Below, one piece after another: positions 55,473-63,805 of a DNA stretch of 64,000 bases (positions within the stretch are counted from its first letter, which is position 1; every line of letters begins with the position of its first letter). Source of the stretch: Tenacibaculum sp. SZ-18 (lineage in GTDB: Bacteria; Bacteroidota; Bacteroidia; Flavobacteriales; Flavobacteriaceae); the NCBI RefSeq assembly GCF_002813915.1, contig NZ_CP019335.1, positions 2,711,777-2,775,776 of the forward strand, read 5' to 3'. The position numbers and the translations under genes are program-made. The notes beneath the pieces are model-generated. The model did no database searches and was not told the DNA's origin. It saw nothing but the letters and a program-made list of their open reading frames with translations.

Positions 55473-56072
55473 GTTAACTATCATTGTCGAGAATTATGTG
55501 AAGTTCTCCTTTTGATAAATCAAAGTCAGTTGCAAAATTGTACTTTTCAAGAGTAATTCCAGCTTTGTCCTTTTTTTAGAGAACTAAACGTTTTTTGGTT
55601 TGGATCATTTGCCAATCTCCTAATTTCTTAATTGTCGGTTCTTGTTTTGTGTTTGAAAAGTCTCTGGCTCGTTCCGATAACTTGGCTCACTTTTTACTTT
55701 TGAGTAGAACCTCATCGTATTTTTAGCCAATTCTCGCTGAACGTTCTGATCCGTTCTTTTTCTAAAAAAAGGCTTTTTACAACAATCAAATTACGCAAAC
55801 TAAATGCAAGTAAGGCTTGTAACTATTTATCTTTTTTTGGCTGATAATTGTGCTTGTTTGTAAACCTTTAGATTTGCATTCTGTCTCGTTTGCTTTCAGT
55901 GTAAAATTTTCTAAACGCTTTGAATTTTGGCTAGCGTTCTCCAACATTAGTTAACAGCGTGTATAAAAAATTGCTGCATTCTCTATAAATCAAAAATTAT
56001 ATTTACTTTTAAATCATGAAAATGAATGAAAAATTGCTACCAAAATCATCGCAACTTTTCATACACAATTAC
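55473..56072 (+). mobile_element. ORF-less repeat cassette N17
   Basis: 600 bp, R'' at 55948-55955. Tandem with N16 but a different variant (AACAATCAAATTACGC as in N3/N14). TTTTTTGG replaces the ATG of the plus-strand frame. Confidence 0.85.
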
Positions 56073-56102
56073 GTTAGCAATAATTATGACTCAAGATTCT
56101 AA

Positions 56103-57874
56103 ATGACACAAAATCCTAAAATATACAGGATTAATACAAAAGATAGGCTTTTAACAAAGTTACCTACTTGCGAACTGATTATTGAAAAAATAATCAATAC
56201 TTCATTTGCGAAACTTGGAATCAAGGAAACTTTTAGTTCAACTTCATTAAAGAAAATTTCTAAAGATGAAATCACATATTATTTATATCTCTATGATTCT
56301 AATGAAACGGTATCTGATTGGAAAGATTTTCTACCTAAGGAATTAACACAAAATGAAGGATTCATTCAGCAAAAATTATCACTAGTTTTATTTGCTGAAA
56401 CCGAATTTGACATTTTTTGCATTATTGGAGGTAACGCTTTTCAAATAATATTACCTTTTATTGATAAATCTTTTGGACTAAACGTTTATTCTAGAATAAT
56501 GCAACCTCAATATGACCAAATTGCATCAATAAAATCAAGAGGAATTACAGGTTCAAGAGCAGGACTAAGTGAACAATTTAGGGATAACTATAGAATAATT
56601 GATTATATAAAATTTGGAAAGGTTACCAAAGAAATACACTTAAAATTAAGTCAAGAAACAACAGATTTACATTTTGGATTCTTAAAAAACAAGGAAAATG
56701 ATAAAATTCAAATATATGTAAGTAAAGCATTTAAAATAAAAAAGAATCTAGATTTTAATGAACTGCATAAAGTCATTGAGGAATTAGTTGTAATATCTGA
56801 GCTTGCACCATCTGACTATTTGGATTCTTATAAGGAAATAACCGATACAAATCTAAAAGATAACATTCTACACCAAGAATTAATTACTCATTTGTTCAAC
56901 GATACTGAAAACTTGGGTAGAAGAAAATCCAATGAACATAAATCATTTCAACACGACTTTTGTAATCCAAATAATATTGAAAAATTCTATGAGGCTGATG
57001 AATTTCGACTAAAAGAAAAGACAGAAAACAATGGGTATACAGTATTTAAAATTGTCTATGACAGAAATGAAATTTATGATGCTGTTTTAAATAGAGCCGT
57101 AGAAAGATTTGGAGTGAATGACCGTTTCAATTTTATGAACTTTGTTAGAAGTGCTTATGTAACTTGCTATCAAGACGGCAACCACTCAATAGGTTCTGGT
57201 TTTATATTCCATATATCCACAGAATTTCCTTACGATGGAACACCTATTTTTTTGGTTGACACAAAGTGGTATCGCTTACAAGATTCTTTTGTTGAGGATT
57301 TAAAAACAAACACTAAGCACGTTTTAAAAACATATAAAGCGTCAAATAAAATATTAACTGAACCTTGGGATAAAAATGTAATTCGAGTTGAGGGAGATTA
57401 TAATTTCAGGTATAATTCAAAACCCAATTACATAGTGATTGATACTATAATTGCTGATGGACTTGAACTATGTGATATAATTCATTACGATGACAATAAT
57501 ATTTATCTTATACACGTAAAATATGGTTTTCAATCTAAAATACGTGAATTGACAAATCAAATTACAATTTCAGCAAGGCGTTTAAGAGAAACACTTGGAA
57601 CCAAAAACAAACCATTACTTGAAAAGATTTATAACAGATTAATTAAAAAAAACATAATATTGACAACTTATCACTAGATGATTTTAAATCACTTTTTGAC
57701 AAAAAAATATCATTCATTTTTGCTTTTACATCGCATTTGAGTTCTGACTTAGTTGTTGAAAACAATATTGAAAAATACACTTCAAACATAGCTAGATACT
57801 CATTAATTCAATGTTCAAGTGAAATGAGAGCATATTATTACGATTTATTGAATTATCAAATACCAAGAAAATAA
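56103..57874 (+). CDS. DUF6119 / TIGR04141-like protein, C-terminus frameshifted (cassette C52)
   Basis: The open frame runs 56103-57677 (524 residues). After an A8 run near 57645 another frame continues in register (NIDNLSLDDFKSLFDKKISF to LLNYQIPRK, stop 57874), giving about 590 residues. Landmarks fit the 'sporadically distributed' TIGR04141/DUF6119 family: MQPQYDQIASIKSRGITGSR, AGLSEQFRDNY, FLVDTKWYRLQDSFVEDL, HVKYGFQSKIRELTNQI and SARRLRET. Members often sit in defence islands; activity is not established. Longest gene of the array. Confidence 0.65.
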
Positions 57875-57875
57875 C

Positions 57876-57930
57876 TATTGCTAACAAAACCTAAACTGCA
57901 TTAAAACGCAGCTTAGCCAAAACGTTGTGT
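57876..57930 (+). other. attC site of cassette C52
   Basis: Type 2 short site, 55 bp. R'' TATTGCTAAC pairs with GTTAGCAATA at 56073. Confidence 0.9.
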
Positions 57931-57943
57931 AGCATAAATAAAA

Positions 57944-58249
57944 ATGACAGAAAACAAATTAGATTTTTGGACAGGGCTAAGATTTGAGATAACTAATTCA
58001 GGAATTCTAGATGCATATTGTGATTGGATTGAACCCAAAGTCTATTATTTCGAATTGAACCCAAGCGTCGTAGAGGGAAGAATAGGCTTTTTAACTCCTG
58101 AGATGGAAGAATTTAAATTCAAGCTAACTATTGATAAAATGATAGAAGACTCTAGCGAAATTGAAACAATTGATATGAAGCATTGGACGATTGAAAAAAA
58201 AGACTCAGGTTTTAACGGAAATACACTTGAGATAAAATTGATTAAATAA
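57944..58249 (+). CDS. Hypothetical small protein, immunity-like (cassette C53)
   Basis: 101 residues, soluble and acidic. NKLDFWTGLRFEITNSGILD, then an aromatic strand (KVYYFELNPSVVEGRIGFLT) and HWTIEKKDSGFNGNTLEIKL. Size and composition are those of small immunity proteins; no family recognised. Confidence 0.5.
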   Translation: MTENKLDFWTGLRFEITNSGILDAYCDWIEPKVYYFELNPSVVEGRIGFLTPEMEEFKFKLTIDKMIEDSSEIETIDMKHWTIEKKDSGFNGNTLEIKLIK

Positions 58250-58254
58250 TAGAA

Positions 58255-58310
58255 CGCTACACAACAACACCTAAACTGCATTAAAACGCAGCTTAGCCAA
58301 AACGTTAACT
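58255..58310 (+). other. attC site of cassette C53
   Basis: Type 2 short site, 56 bp. R'' GCTACACAAC pairs with GTTGTGTAGC at 57924. Confidence 0.9.
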
Positions 58311-58904
58311 ATCATTGTCGAGAATTATGTGAAGTTCTCTTTTTGATAAATCAAAGTCAGTTGCAAAATTGTACTTTTCAAGAGTAATTCCAGCTTCGTC
58401 CTTTTTTTAGAGAACTAAACGTTTTATGGTTTGGCTCATTTGCCAATCTCCTAATTTCTTGATTGTCGGTTCTTGTTTTGTGTTTGAAAAGTCTTTGGCT
58501 CGTTCCGATAACTTAGCTTACTTTTTATTTTTGAGTAGAACCTCATCGTATTTTTAGCCAATTCTCGCTGAACGTTCTGATCCGTTCTTTTTCTAAAAAA
58601 AGGCTTATTACAAATCTTAAAATACGCAAACTAAATGCAAGTAAGGCTTGTAACTATTTATCTTTTATTGGCTGACAATTGTTCTTGTTTGAAACCGTTT
58701 GGAGTTGCATTCTGTATCGTTTGCTTTCAGTTTAAAATTTTCTAAAGGCTTTGAATTTTTGGCTAGTGTTCTCCAACATTAGTTAACAGCGTGTATAAAA
58801 AATTGCTTCTTTCTCTATAAATCAAAAATTATATTTACTTTTAAATCATGAAAATGAATGAAAAATTGCCGCTAAAATCATCGCAACTTTTCATACACAA
58901 TTAC
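58304..58904 (+). mobile_element. ORF-less repeat cassette N18
   Basis: 601 bp, R'' at 58780-58787. One extra T (GAATTTTTGGC) shifts the minus-strand frame nearest the attC. Confidence 0.85.
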
Positions 58905-58925
58905 GTTGTAGCACATTTGACAAAA

Positions 58926-59471
58926 ATGACGAAAAAGAAAAAATTATTAATAAGTACCGGACTGATTTTAGCCATTCTTGCTTTGGCTTATTATTTTCTT
59001 TTACCAAGATTATTGCTGTATAGTCTATCATCTGAACCGAGAGATCCTAAAGTTGAAATAACTGAAACTTACTCAATCGGATGGTGGTCTAAACAAGAAG
59101 CTCTGAATGTTGACTCTTTTGAGATCAAAATAATTGACAGCAAACTGAATCTTTTCAACAGTAAATCTCTTGTAAGCTACCGAATAAAAGGGAACTTATA
59201 CTACGAAAAAGGTTGGAGACCATTTATTAAAGAAATTCATTTATCCGAAAGATTTCTGACTCATTCAAATGACTCGATTAATAATCCTGAAGCAATGATT
59301 GAAATAACACCAGTAATTGGTGCGGAAGATGATGAAAGTTACAACGGAGAGAAAATTGAATTCGACATAACAAATGAGAAAAAAATGAACTCTTTTCACT
59401 GGGGCAATAACCGAATAAGGTTTAAATGTTTAGAGAAAATTAATGATATTACATTATCACAAAGGAAATAA
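58926..59471 (+). CDS. Membrane-anchored hypothetical protein (cassette C54)
   Basis: 181 residues from the ATG at 58926; an in-frame ATG at 58848 belongs to the N18 attC. One N-terminal helix (LLISTGLILAILALAYYFLL), then a beta-rich domain (VEITETYSIGWWSKQEALNV, SYRIKGNLYYEKGWRPFIKE, EIHLSERFL). No family recognised. Confidence 0.5.
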   Translation: MTKKKKLLISTGLILAILALAYYFLLPRLLLYSLSSEPRDPKVEITETYSIGWWSKQEALNVDSFEIKIIDSKLNLFNSKSLVSYRIKGNLYYEKGWRPFIKEIHLSERFLTHSNDSINNPEAMIEITPVIGAEDDESYNGEKIEFDITNEKKMNSFHWGNNRIRFKCLEKINDITLSQRK

Positions 59472-59476
59472 AAAAC

Positions 59477-59531
59477 GTGCAACAACAACGTGTAAATTGC
59501 ATTAAAACGCAACTTACACGAAACGTTGGGT
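59477..59531 (+). other. attC site of cassette C54
   Basis: Type 6 short site, 55 bp. R'' GTGCAACAAC pairs with GTTGTAGCAC at 58905 with one mismatch. Confidence 0.8.
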
Positions 59532-59589
59532 GTCATTACGATTTTAATATAAATTGAACAAAATAATAAACATATAGAATTAAAAAATT

Positions 59590-59970
59590 ATGAAAAAACT
59601 GATTGTAATCTCTTTAATACTTATTTCATCACTTCAGACAATTGTAGGACAAGAGAAAAACGAATTAGATTTAATTACTTCTGGAAAATGGTATTTAGAA
59701 TATATGGAAATGGCTGGTCAGAAAAAATCATTACCAATTGAACTAAAAGAGAATAATTGGATGATATTCCATTCAGACGGAAATCACGAAATCATGACAA
59801 TGGGTGAAATGAATAAAGGAAAATGGGAATACCTGAAAGATGAAAAAACGATTAAAATGACTGATAAAGGAAAAGTTTCTAATCAAGAAATTATAATTTT
59901 AAATGACAATGAATTGATTTTAAGATTTAAGCAAGGAGAAATGGAGATTCTGATGGGATTGAAAAAATAA
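59590..59970 (+). CDS. Secreted lipocalin-like protein (cassette C55)
   Basis: 126 residues with a signal peptide ending TIVGQEK. LITSGKWYLEYMEMAGQKKS, WMIFHSDGNHEIMTMGEMNK, GKWEYLKDEKTIKMTDKG and NDNELILRFKQGEMEILMG are the strand pairs of 'lipocalin-like' proteins. It parallels the C1 lipoprotein but has no lipobox. Confidence 0.65.
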   Translation: MKKLIVISLILISSLQTIVGQEKNELDLITSGKWYLEYMEMAGQKKSLPIELKENNWMIFHSDGNHEIMTMGEMNKGKWEYLKDEKTIKMTDKGKVSNQEIIILNDNELILRFKQGEMEILMGLKK

Positions 59971-59972
59971 CG

Positions 59973-60106
59973 TCACCCAACAATGTATAACCGCAATTAC
60001 GGCGGATTCGACTACGTCTGAATCCACTCGGTAATTACTAACGCTAGTTCTTAAACAAAATATATAACTTTAATCCCGTAACAACAGTTATACAAATACG
60101 TTGTAA
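59973..60106 (+). other. attC site of cassette C55
   Basis: Type 1 palindrome, slightly decayed on the right arm (ACAACAGTTATAC). R'' TCACCCAAC pairs with GTTGGGTG at 59525. About 134 bp. Confidence 0.75.
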
Positions 60107-60152
60107 AACATTTTGACCCGTCCTGAATAAAGGCTACATAATTTTAAACATT

Positions 60153-60523
60153 ATGTATAAAAACGACAAAGTCATCAGACGCTATTCAGAACCTTTTAAA
60201 TTGAAAATTTTAGACGAACTTACAACCGGAAAATTAAACAAGTATCAATTAGGTAAGGCATATGGTATTGCTCCAACTACCATTAATGAATGGATTAAAA
60301 AGTATAACCGTAAAGACCTTATGAATACCAGAATAACCGTGAAAACTAAGGATGAAATAACCAGAATTAAACAACTTCAAAAAGAGATTGAACAACTAAA
60401 AAAAACTCTTGTTAAAAAAAGACTTGGATGCTATGATTCAAGATTCATACCTTGAAGTTGCTGCTGAAGACCTTGGTTATAAATCTGTAGCAGAACTAAA
60501 AAAAAAGCTAAATATAGAGCGTT
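60153..60523 (+). CDS. IS3-family transposase OrfA, frame broken near 60415
   Basis: The helix-turn-helix part (KLNKYQLGKAYGIAPTTINE) is intact. The simple frame ends at 60455 with 100 residues. After GTTAAAAAAAGAC the expected tail (DLDAMIQDSYLEVAAEDLGY to KKKLNIER, stop about 60523) is in another frame. Either an extra A inactivates OrfA or slippage on A7 restores it. Confidence 0.75.
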
Positions 60524-60560
60524 AATTACATCTAAAACCAAAGCTAAAGGATTTGCGTCT

Positions 60561-61376
60561 TTGACAACTATAACTAACTGTTTCGGACTTAAACGTGATG
60601 CATATTACAAATATAAACACAGAGCTGATAAACGTTTAAAGCTAGAACAACAGATTATTCAAATTGTTAAGCAAAAACGCAAATCCTTACCAAGAGAAGG
60701 TGTGCGTAAACTCAAAATATCCTTGAAAAACGATTTTGATAATGCAAATATTAAAGTAGGAAGAGACATGCTATTCAATGTGCTTAGAAAACACAATATG
60801 CTCACAACCAGAAAGAAACCTAGTTATAGAACTACCAATTCTTTTCATAGATTCTATAAATACAAAAACATTATAAAAGATGTGCTTGTTGATAGACCTA
60901 ACCAGGTATGGGTAAGTGATATCACATACATCAGAACTGTAAAGGGATTTTGTTATTTAGCCCTTATAACCGACTTGTATTCTAGAAAAATAATAGGGTA
61001 TGATCTCAGTGATAGCTTAGAGCTTAGCGGCTGTGTAAGAGCATTAAAAAAAGCATTATATCAAGCTAAAAATACGGATGAACTCATACATCACTCCGAT
61101 AGAGGAATACAATATTGCAGTAATCTATACACACAAATTTTAAAAGGAAAGAACATTAAAATTAGCATGACAGAAGATAATCATTGTTATGAAAATGCTG
61201 TAGCTGAAAGGGTAAATGGTATATTAAAAGATGAGTTTTACTTAGATCAAACATTTGATAATGTGATACATGCAAAAAGAGCTACAAAAAATGCAATCAA
61301 TCTATACAACCAAATAAGATTACACGTATCTTTAAACTATAAAACACCAAATATGGTATATTTAAAAACAGCATAA
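60561..61376 (+). CDS. IS3-family transposase OrfB (DDE integrase core)
   Basis: 271 residues from the first internal start; the frame is open further upstream (RALITSKTKAKGFASL) and overlaps the OrfA end at an A9 run, so it is probably made as an OrfAB frameshift fusion. DDE residues: WVSDITYI (first Asp), HHSDRGIQY (second Asp) and CYENAVAERVNG (Glu). A helical HTH-like N-terminus precedes them. Complete by length. Confidence 0.9.
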   Translation: MTTITNCFGLKRDAYYKYKHRADKRLKLEQQIIQIVKQKRKSLPREGVRKLKISLKNDFDNANIKVGRDMLFNVLRKHNMLTTRKKPSYRTTNSFHRFYKYKNIIKDVLVDRPNQVWVSDITYIRTVKGFCYLALITDLYSRKIIGYDLSDSLELSGCVRALKKALYQAKNTDELIHHSDRGIQYCSNLYTQILKGKNIKISMTEDNHCYENAVAERVNGILKDEFYLDQTFDNVIHAKRATKNAINLYNQIRLHVSLNYKTPNMVYLKTA

Positions 61377-61424
61377 ATCAAATTTTAACCTGTAGCCATA
61401 TTTCAGGACTAGACATTTGAAAAA

Positions 61425-61766
61425 ATGCTTGAACACAATAAAGAAATTGAAAAAATAATTGAACGGAACGTAAATGAATCTTCGTCTGAATTGGAAATAG
61501 ACCAGTTTATATCTGATTTAAAAAAAGCAGGTTCTAATCCGATTATGACTATTAAAATAATTGTGGAAAAGTTAAATATCGATTTCGGAAAAGCGAAAGA
61601 AATGGTCTTTAATTGTTCAAGTTGGAGTTTCTTATATTCTCAACCGAATCCTTTTACGCAGGAATTTTTGAATATAGCTTCTGAAGACGCTGACAAAGTT
61701 GAACGAAAAGATGGAAAGATTATTTCTGTAACTTACAAATTAGACAAGGGCTCTGAAAACAATTAG
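61425..61766 (+). CDS. Hypothetical protein (C56, gene 1)
   Basis: 113 residues, soluble, helical N-terminal half (EIEKIIERNVNESSSELEID, MTIKIIVEKLNIDFGKAKEM) with NCSSWSFLYSQPNPFTQEFL at the end. No family recognised. The IS ends 9 bases upstream, so its native leader is cut off. One base separates its stop from the next ATG. Confidence 0.5.
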   Translation: MLEHNKEIEKIIERNVNESSSELEIDQFISDLKKAGSNPIMTIKIIVEKLNIDFGKAKEMVFNCSSWSFLYSQPNPFTQEFLNIASEDADKVERKDGKIISVTYKLDKGSENN

Positions 61767-61767
61767 G

Positions 61768-62139
61768 ATGAAATTAATAGACGAATTAAAAGCTGAAAAT
61801 GGTTCTTTTTTACTTGAATTAAGAACTGACTTAAATTGGAATCACGATTCGTTTATTAACCTACTGAATGAATTAAATGCTGAATGTAAACGAACAAAAG
61901 AAAGTCTGAATTTATCACGAGATACTGCTTGTGGTATTTGGTATATATCTGATTTCATCAAAAATTGGACTGAACATCAAAATTTCCCAAAAGAATTCGC
62001 TGAAGAATATTATGAAAAAGCCTATGAATTAATAAATGATTTGGCTTACTCATACTTTATGGCTGAATCACCTTATGAATCGGAATCTGTAATTGAAAAT
62101 AAAATAACCAAATTAAAAACGTTTTACAACAACACCTAA
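61768..62139 (+). CDS. Hypothetical protein (C56, gene 2)
   Basis: 123 residues, helical: RTDLNWNHDSFINLLNELNA, then DTACGIWYISDFIKNWTEHQ and YYEKAYELINDLAYSYFMAE. Spacing of one base to gene 1 implies translational coupling. The last residues (FYNNT) are encoded in the attC. Immunity-type size; no family recognised. Confidence 0.5.
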   Translation: MKLIDELKAENGSFLLELRTDLNWNHDSFINLLNELNAECKRTKESLNLSRDTACGIWYISDFIKNWTEHQNFPKEFAEEYYEKAYELINDLAYSYFMAESPYESESVIENKITKLKTFYNNT

Positions 62140-62175
62140 ACTGCATTAAAACGCAGCTTAGCCAGACCGTTAACT
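62121..62175 (+). other. attC site of cassette C56
   Basis: Type 2 short site overlapping the gene end. R'' GTTTTACAAC pairs with GTTGTAAAAC at 60100, beyond the IS, confirming that the IS inserted into an existing cassette. Confidence 0.9.
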
Positions 62176-62768
62176 ATCATTGTCGAGAATTATGTGAAGT
62201 TCTCTTTTTGATAAATCAAAGTAAGTTGCAAAATTTTACTTTTCAAAGGTAATTCTAGCCTTGTCCTTTTTTTAGAGAACTAAACGTTTTATGGTTTGGC
62301 TCATTTGCCAATCTCCTAATTTCTTGATTGTCGGTTCTTATTTTGTGTTTGCAAAGTCTCTGAATCGTTCCGATAACTTAGCTTACTTTTTACTTTTGAG
62401 TAGAACCTCATCGTATTTTTAGCCAATTCTCGCTGAACGTTCTGATCCGTTCTTTTTCTAAAAAAAGGCTTTATACAAATCTTAAAATACGCAAACTAAA
62501 TGCAAGTAAGGCTTGTAACTATTTATCTTTTTTTGGCTGAAAATTGTTCTTGTTTATAAACCTTTAGATTTGCATTCTGTCTCGTTTGCTTTCAGTGTAA
62601 AATTTTCTAAACGCTTTCAATCTTGGCTAGTGTTCTCCAACATTAGTTAACAGCGTGTATAAAAAATTGCTTAATTCTCTATAAATCAAAAATTATATTT
62701 ACTTTTAAATCATGAAAATGAATGAAAAATTGCTACTAAAATCATCGCAACTTTTCATACACAATTAC
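62169..62768 (+). mobile_element. ORF-less repeat cassette N19
   Basis: 600 bp, R'' at 62644-62651. Has AAAGGTAATTCTAGCC like N15 and CTGAATCGTTCCG, the only copy seen with that change. Confidence 0.85.
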
Positions 62769-62780
62769 GTTGTGCTTAAT

Positions 62781-63341
62781 ATGAAAATGAGATTTATTAT
62801 ACCATTAATTTTGATTCTAACCATCTGCTTAAGTTCATGCAATGACCACAATAAAACTGTTCTTGTGTTAAAGCAGTCTAATGGAGAATCGGATGTCATT
62901 TATCGAACATCAGTTGCTGATTTCTATTTTGGGAGAGCTGAACTTATAAAATATTGCGAGAAAGAGAATGACGGGGAAGACAAAGACTTCACTTACCCTC
63001 AGATAATTGAATATATTACTACTTTTAATGGAAAACCTGTAATTATTCCAGACACACTCGGAACTAAGATGGAAGTTGAAAAGGAGGTTGTGTTTAACCA
63101 AAGTGACAGTTTAATAAGGGTTAGAGACCAAGGCCATCCTTATGCATATATCACTGACGAAATTCGTTGGGCGGTAATTGAATTTGCAAAAAACGAAAAA
63201 CTCCGAATTTATCATAAAAAGACAGCCGACTTCCTGGACACCATAATTGTTGACGAAGTTGACACAGATTGGTACGGAGAGACGAATATTACATTAATGA
63301 ATGATTCAATAATTTTCTCTCAATTGAGATGGATAAAATAA
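62781..63341 (+). CDS. Lipoprotein of unknown function (cassette C57)
   Basis: 186 residues from the ATG at 62781, 12 bases from the crossover; the ATG at 62712 belongs to the N19 attC. The leader ends LSSCNDH, a lipobox. Mature part: SDVIYRTSVADFYFGRAELI, EKEVVFNQSDSLIRVRDQGH and EIRWAVIEFAKNEKLRIYHK, a beta-rich domain without a recognised family. Confidence 0.55.
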   Translation: MKMRFIIPLILILTICLSSCNDHNKTVLVLKQSNGESDVIYRTSVADFYFGRAELIKYCEKENDGEDKDFTYPQIIEYITTFNGKPVIIPDTLGTKMEVEKEVVFNQSDSLIRVRDQGHPYAYITDEIRWAVIEFAKNEKLRIYHKKTADFLDTIIVDEVDTDWYGETNITLMNDSIIFSQLRWIK

Positions 63342-63345
63342 ATAC

Positions 63346-63401
63346 TAAGCACAACAATATGTAAAAATGCATTAAAACGCATTTTACATTAAACGTTGTA
63401 T
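63346..63401 (+). other. attC site of cassette C57
   Basis: Type 6 short site, 56 bp. R'' TAAGCACAAC pairs with GTTGTGCTTA at 62769. Confidence 0.9.
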
Positions 63402-63429
63402 GTAATGTGAGCAACTAGCTCAAAAAAAA

Positions 63430-63798
63430 ATGAATAATAAATTAAAAAGTATGAAAAAATTATTTATTACTGTAAGTCTGATTTTAGCAATTGGAATGAA
63501 TTGCTATTCTCAAAATGAAGTTGAACCTGAAAATAAATTGACTTACTCTTGTGACCAAATAGTAAAACAGAATTTTGAAGAAGGAACAATTACTCTTACC
63601 GGAAATGTGAACCTGAAAACCAGTGTGTTTGAATTTGAGAATGCAGATAAAATCGTTCTAAGTAAAAAAACAAAAGAAATATTTGTGATAGGAGGTTATA
63701 AAGTTTATCTAAATGGTGGAACAATAACTCAAAAATCTACATCGGAAAAGAAATGGTTAAGATATAAAATTGGAGAAAGTGTAGCCTATGTAGAATGA
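63430..63798 (+). CDS. Secreted OstA/LptA-like small protein, second copy (cassette C58)
   Basis: 122 residues, the same protein as at 10134. The 538-bp cassette differs from C7 at only one base that I can see (CAAACGTTAG for CAAATGTTAG in the attC). The left neighbours differ (C57 here, N4 there), so the unit was copied or excised and reinserted recently. Confidence 0.55.
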   Translation: MNNKLKSMKKLFITVSLILAIGMNCYSQNEVEPENKLTYSCDQIVKQNFEEGTITLTGNVNLKTSVFEFENADKIVLSKKTKEIFVIGGYKVYLNGGTITQKSTSEKKWLRYKIGESVAYVE

Positions 63799-63805
63799 AA
63801 AACTA

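Larger units (their letters stand above)
60114..61415 (+). mobile_element. IS3-family insertion sequence, full-length copy
   Basis: 1302 bp. Left end TGACCCGTCCTGAATAAAGG; right end is its imperfect inverted repeat, reading CATATTTCAGGACTAGACA. A TTT target duplication lies at 60111-60113 and 61416-61418. It landed 14 bases inside cassette C56. The two transposase frames overlap at an A-run, as usual in IS3. Confidence 0.9.
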
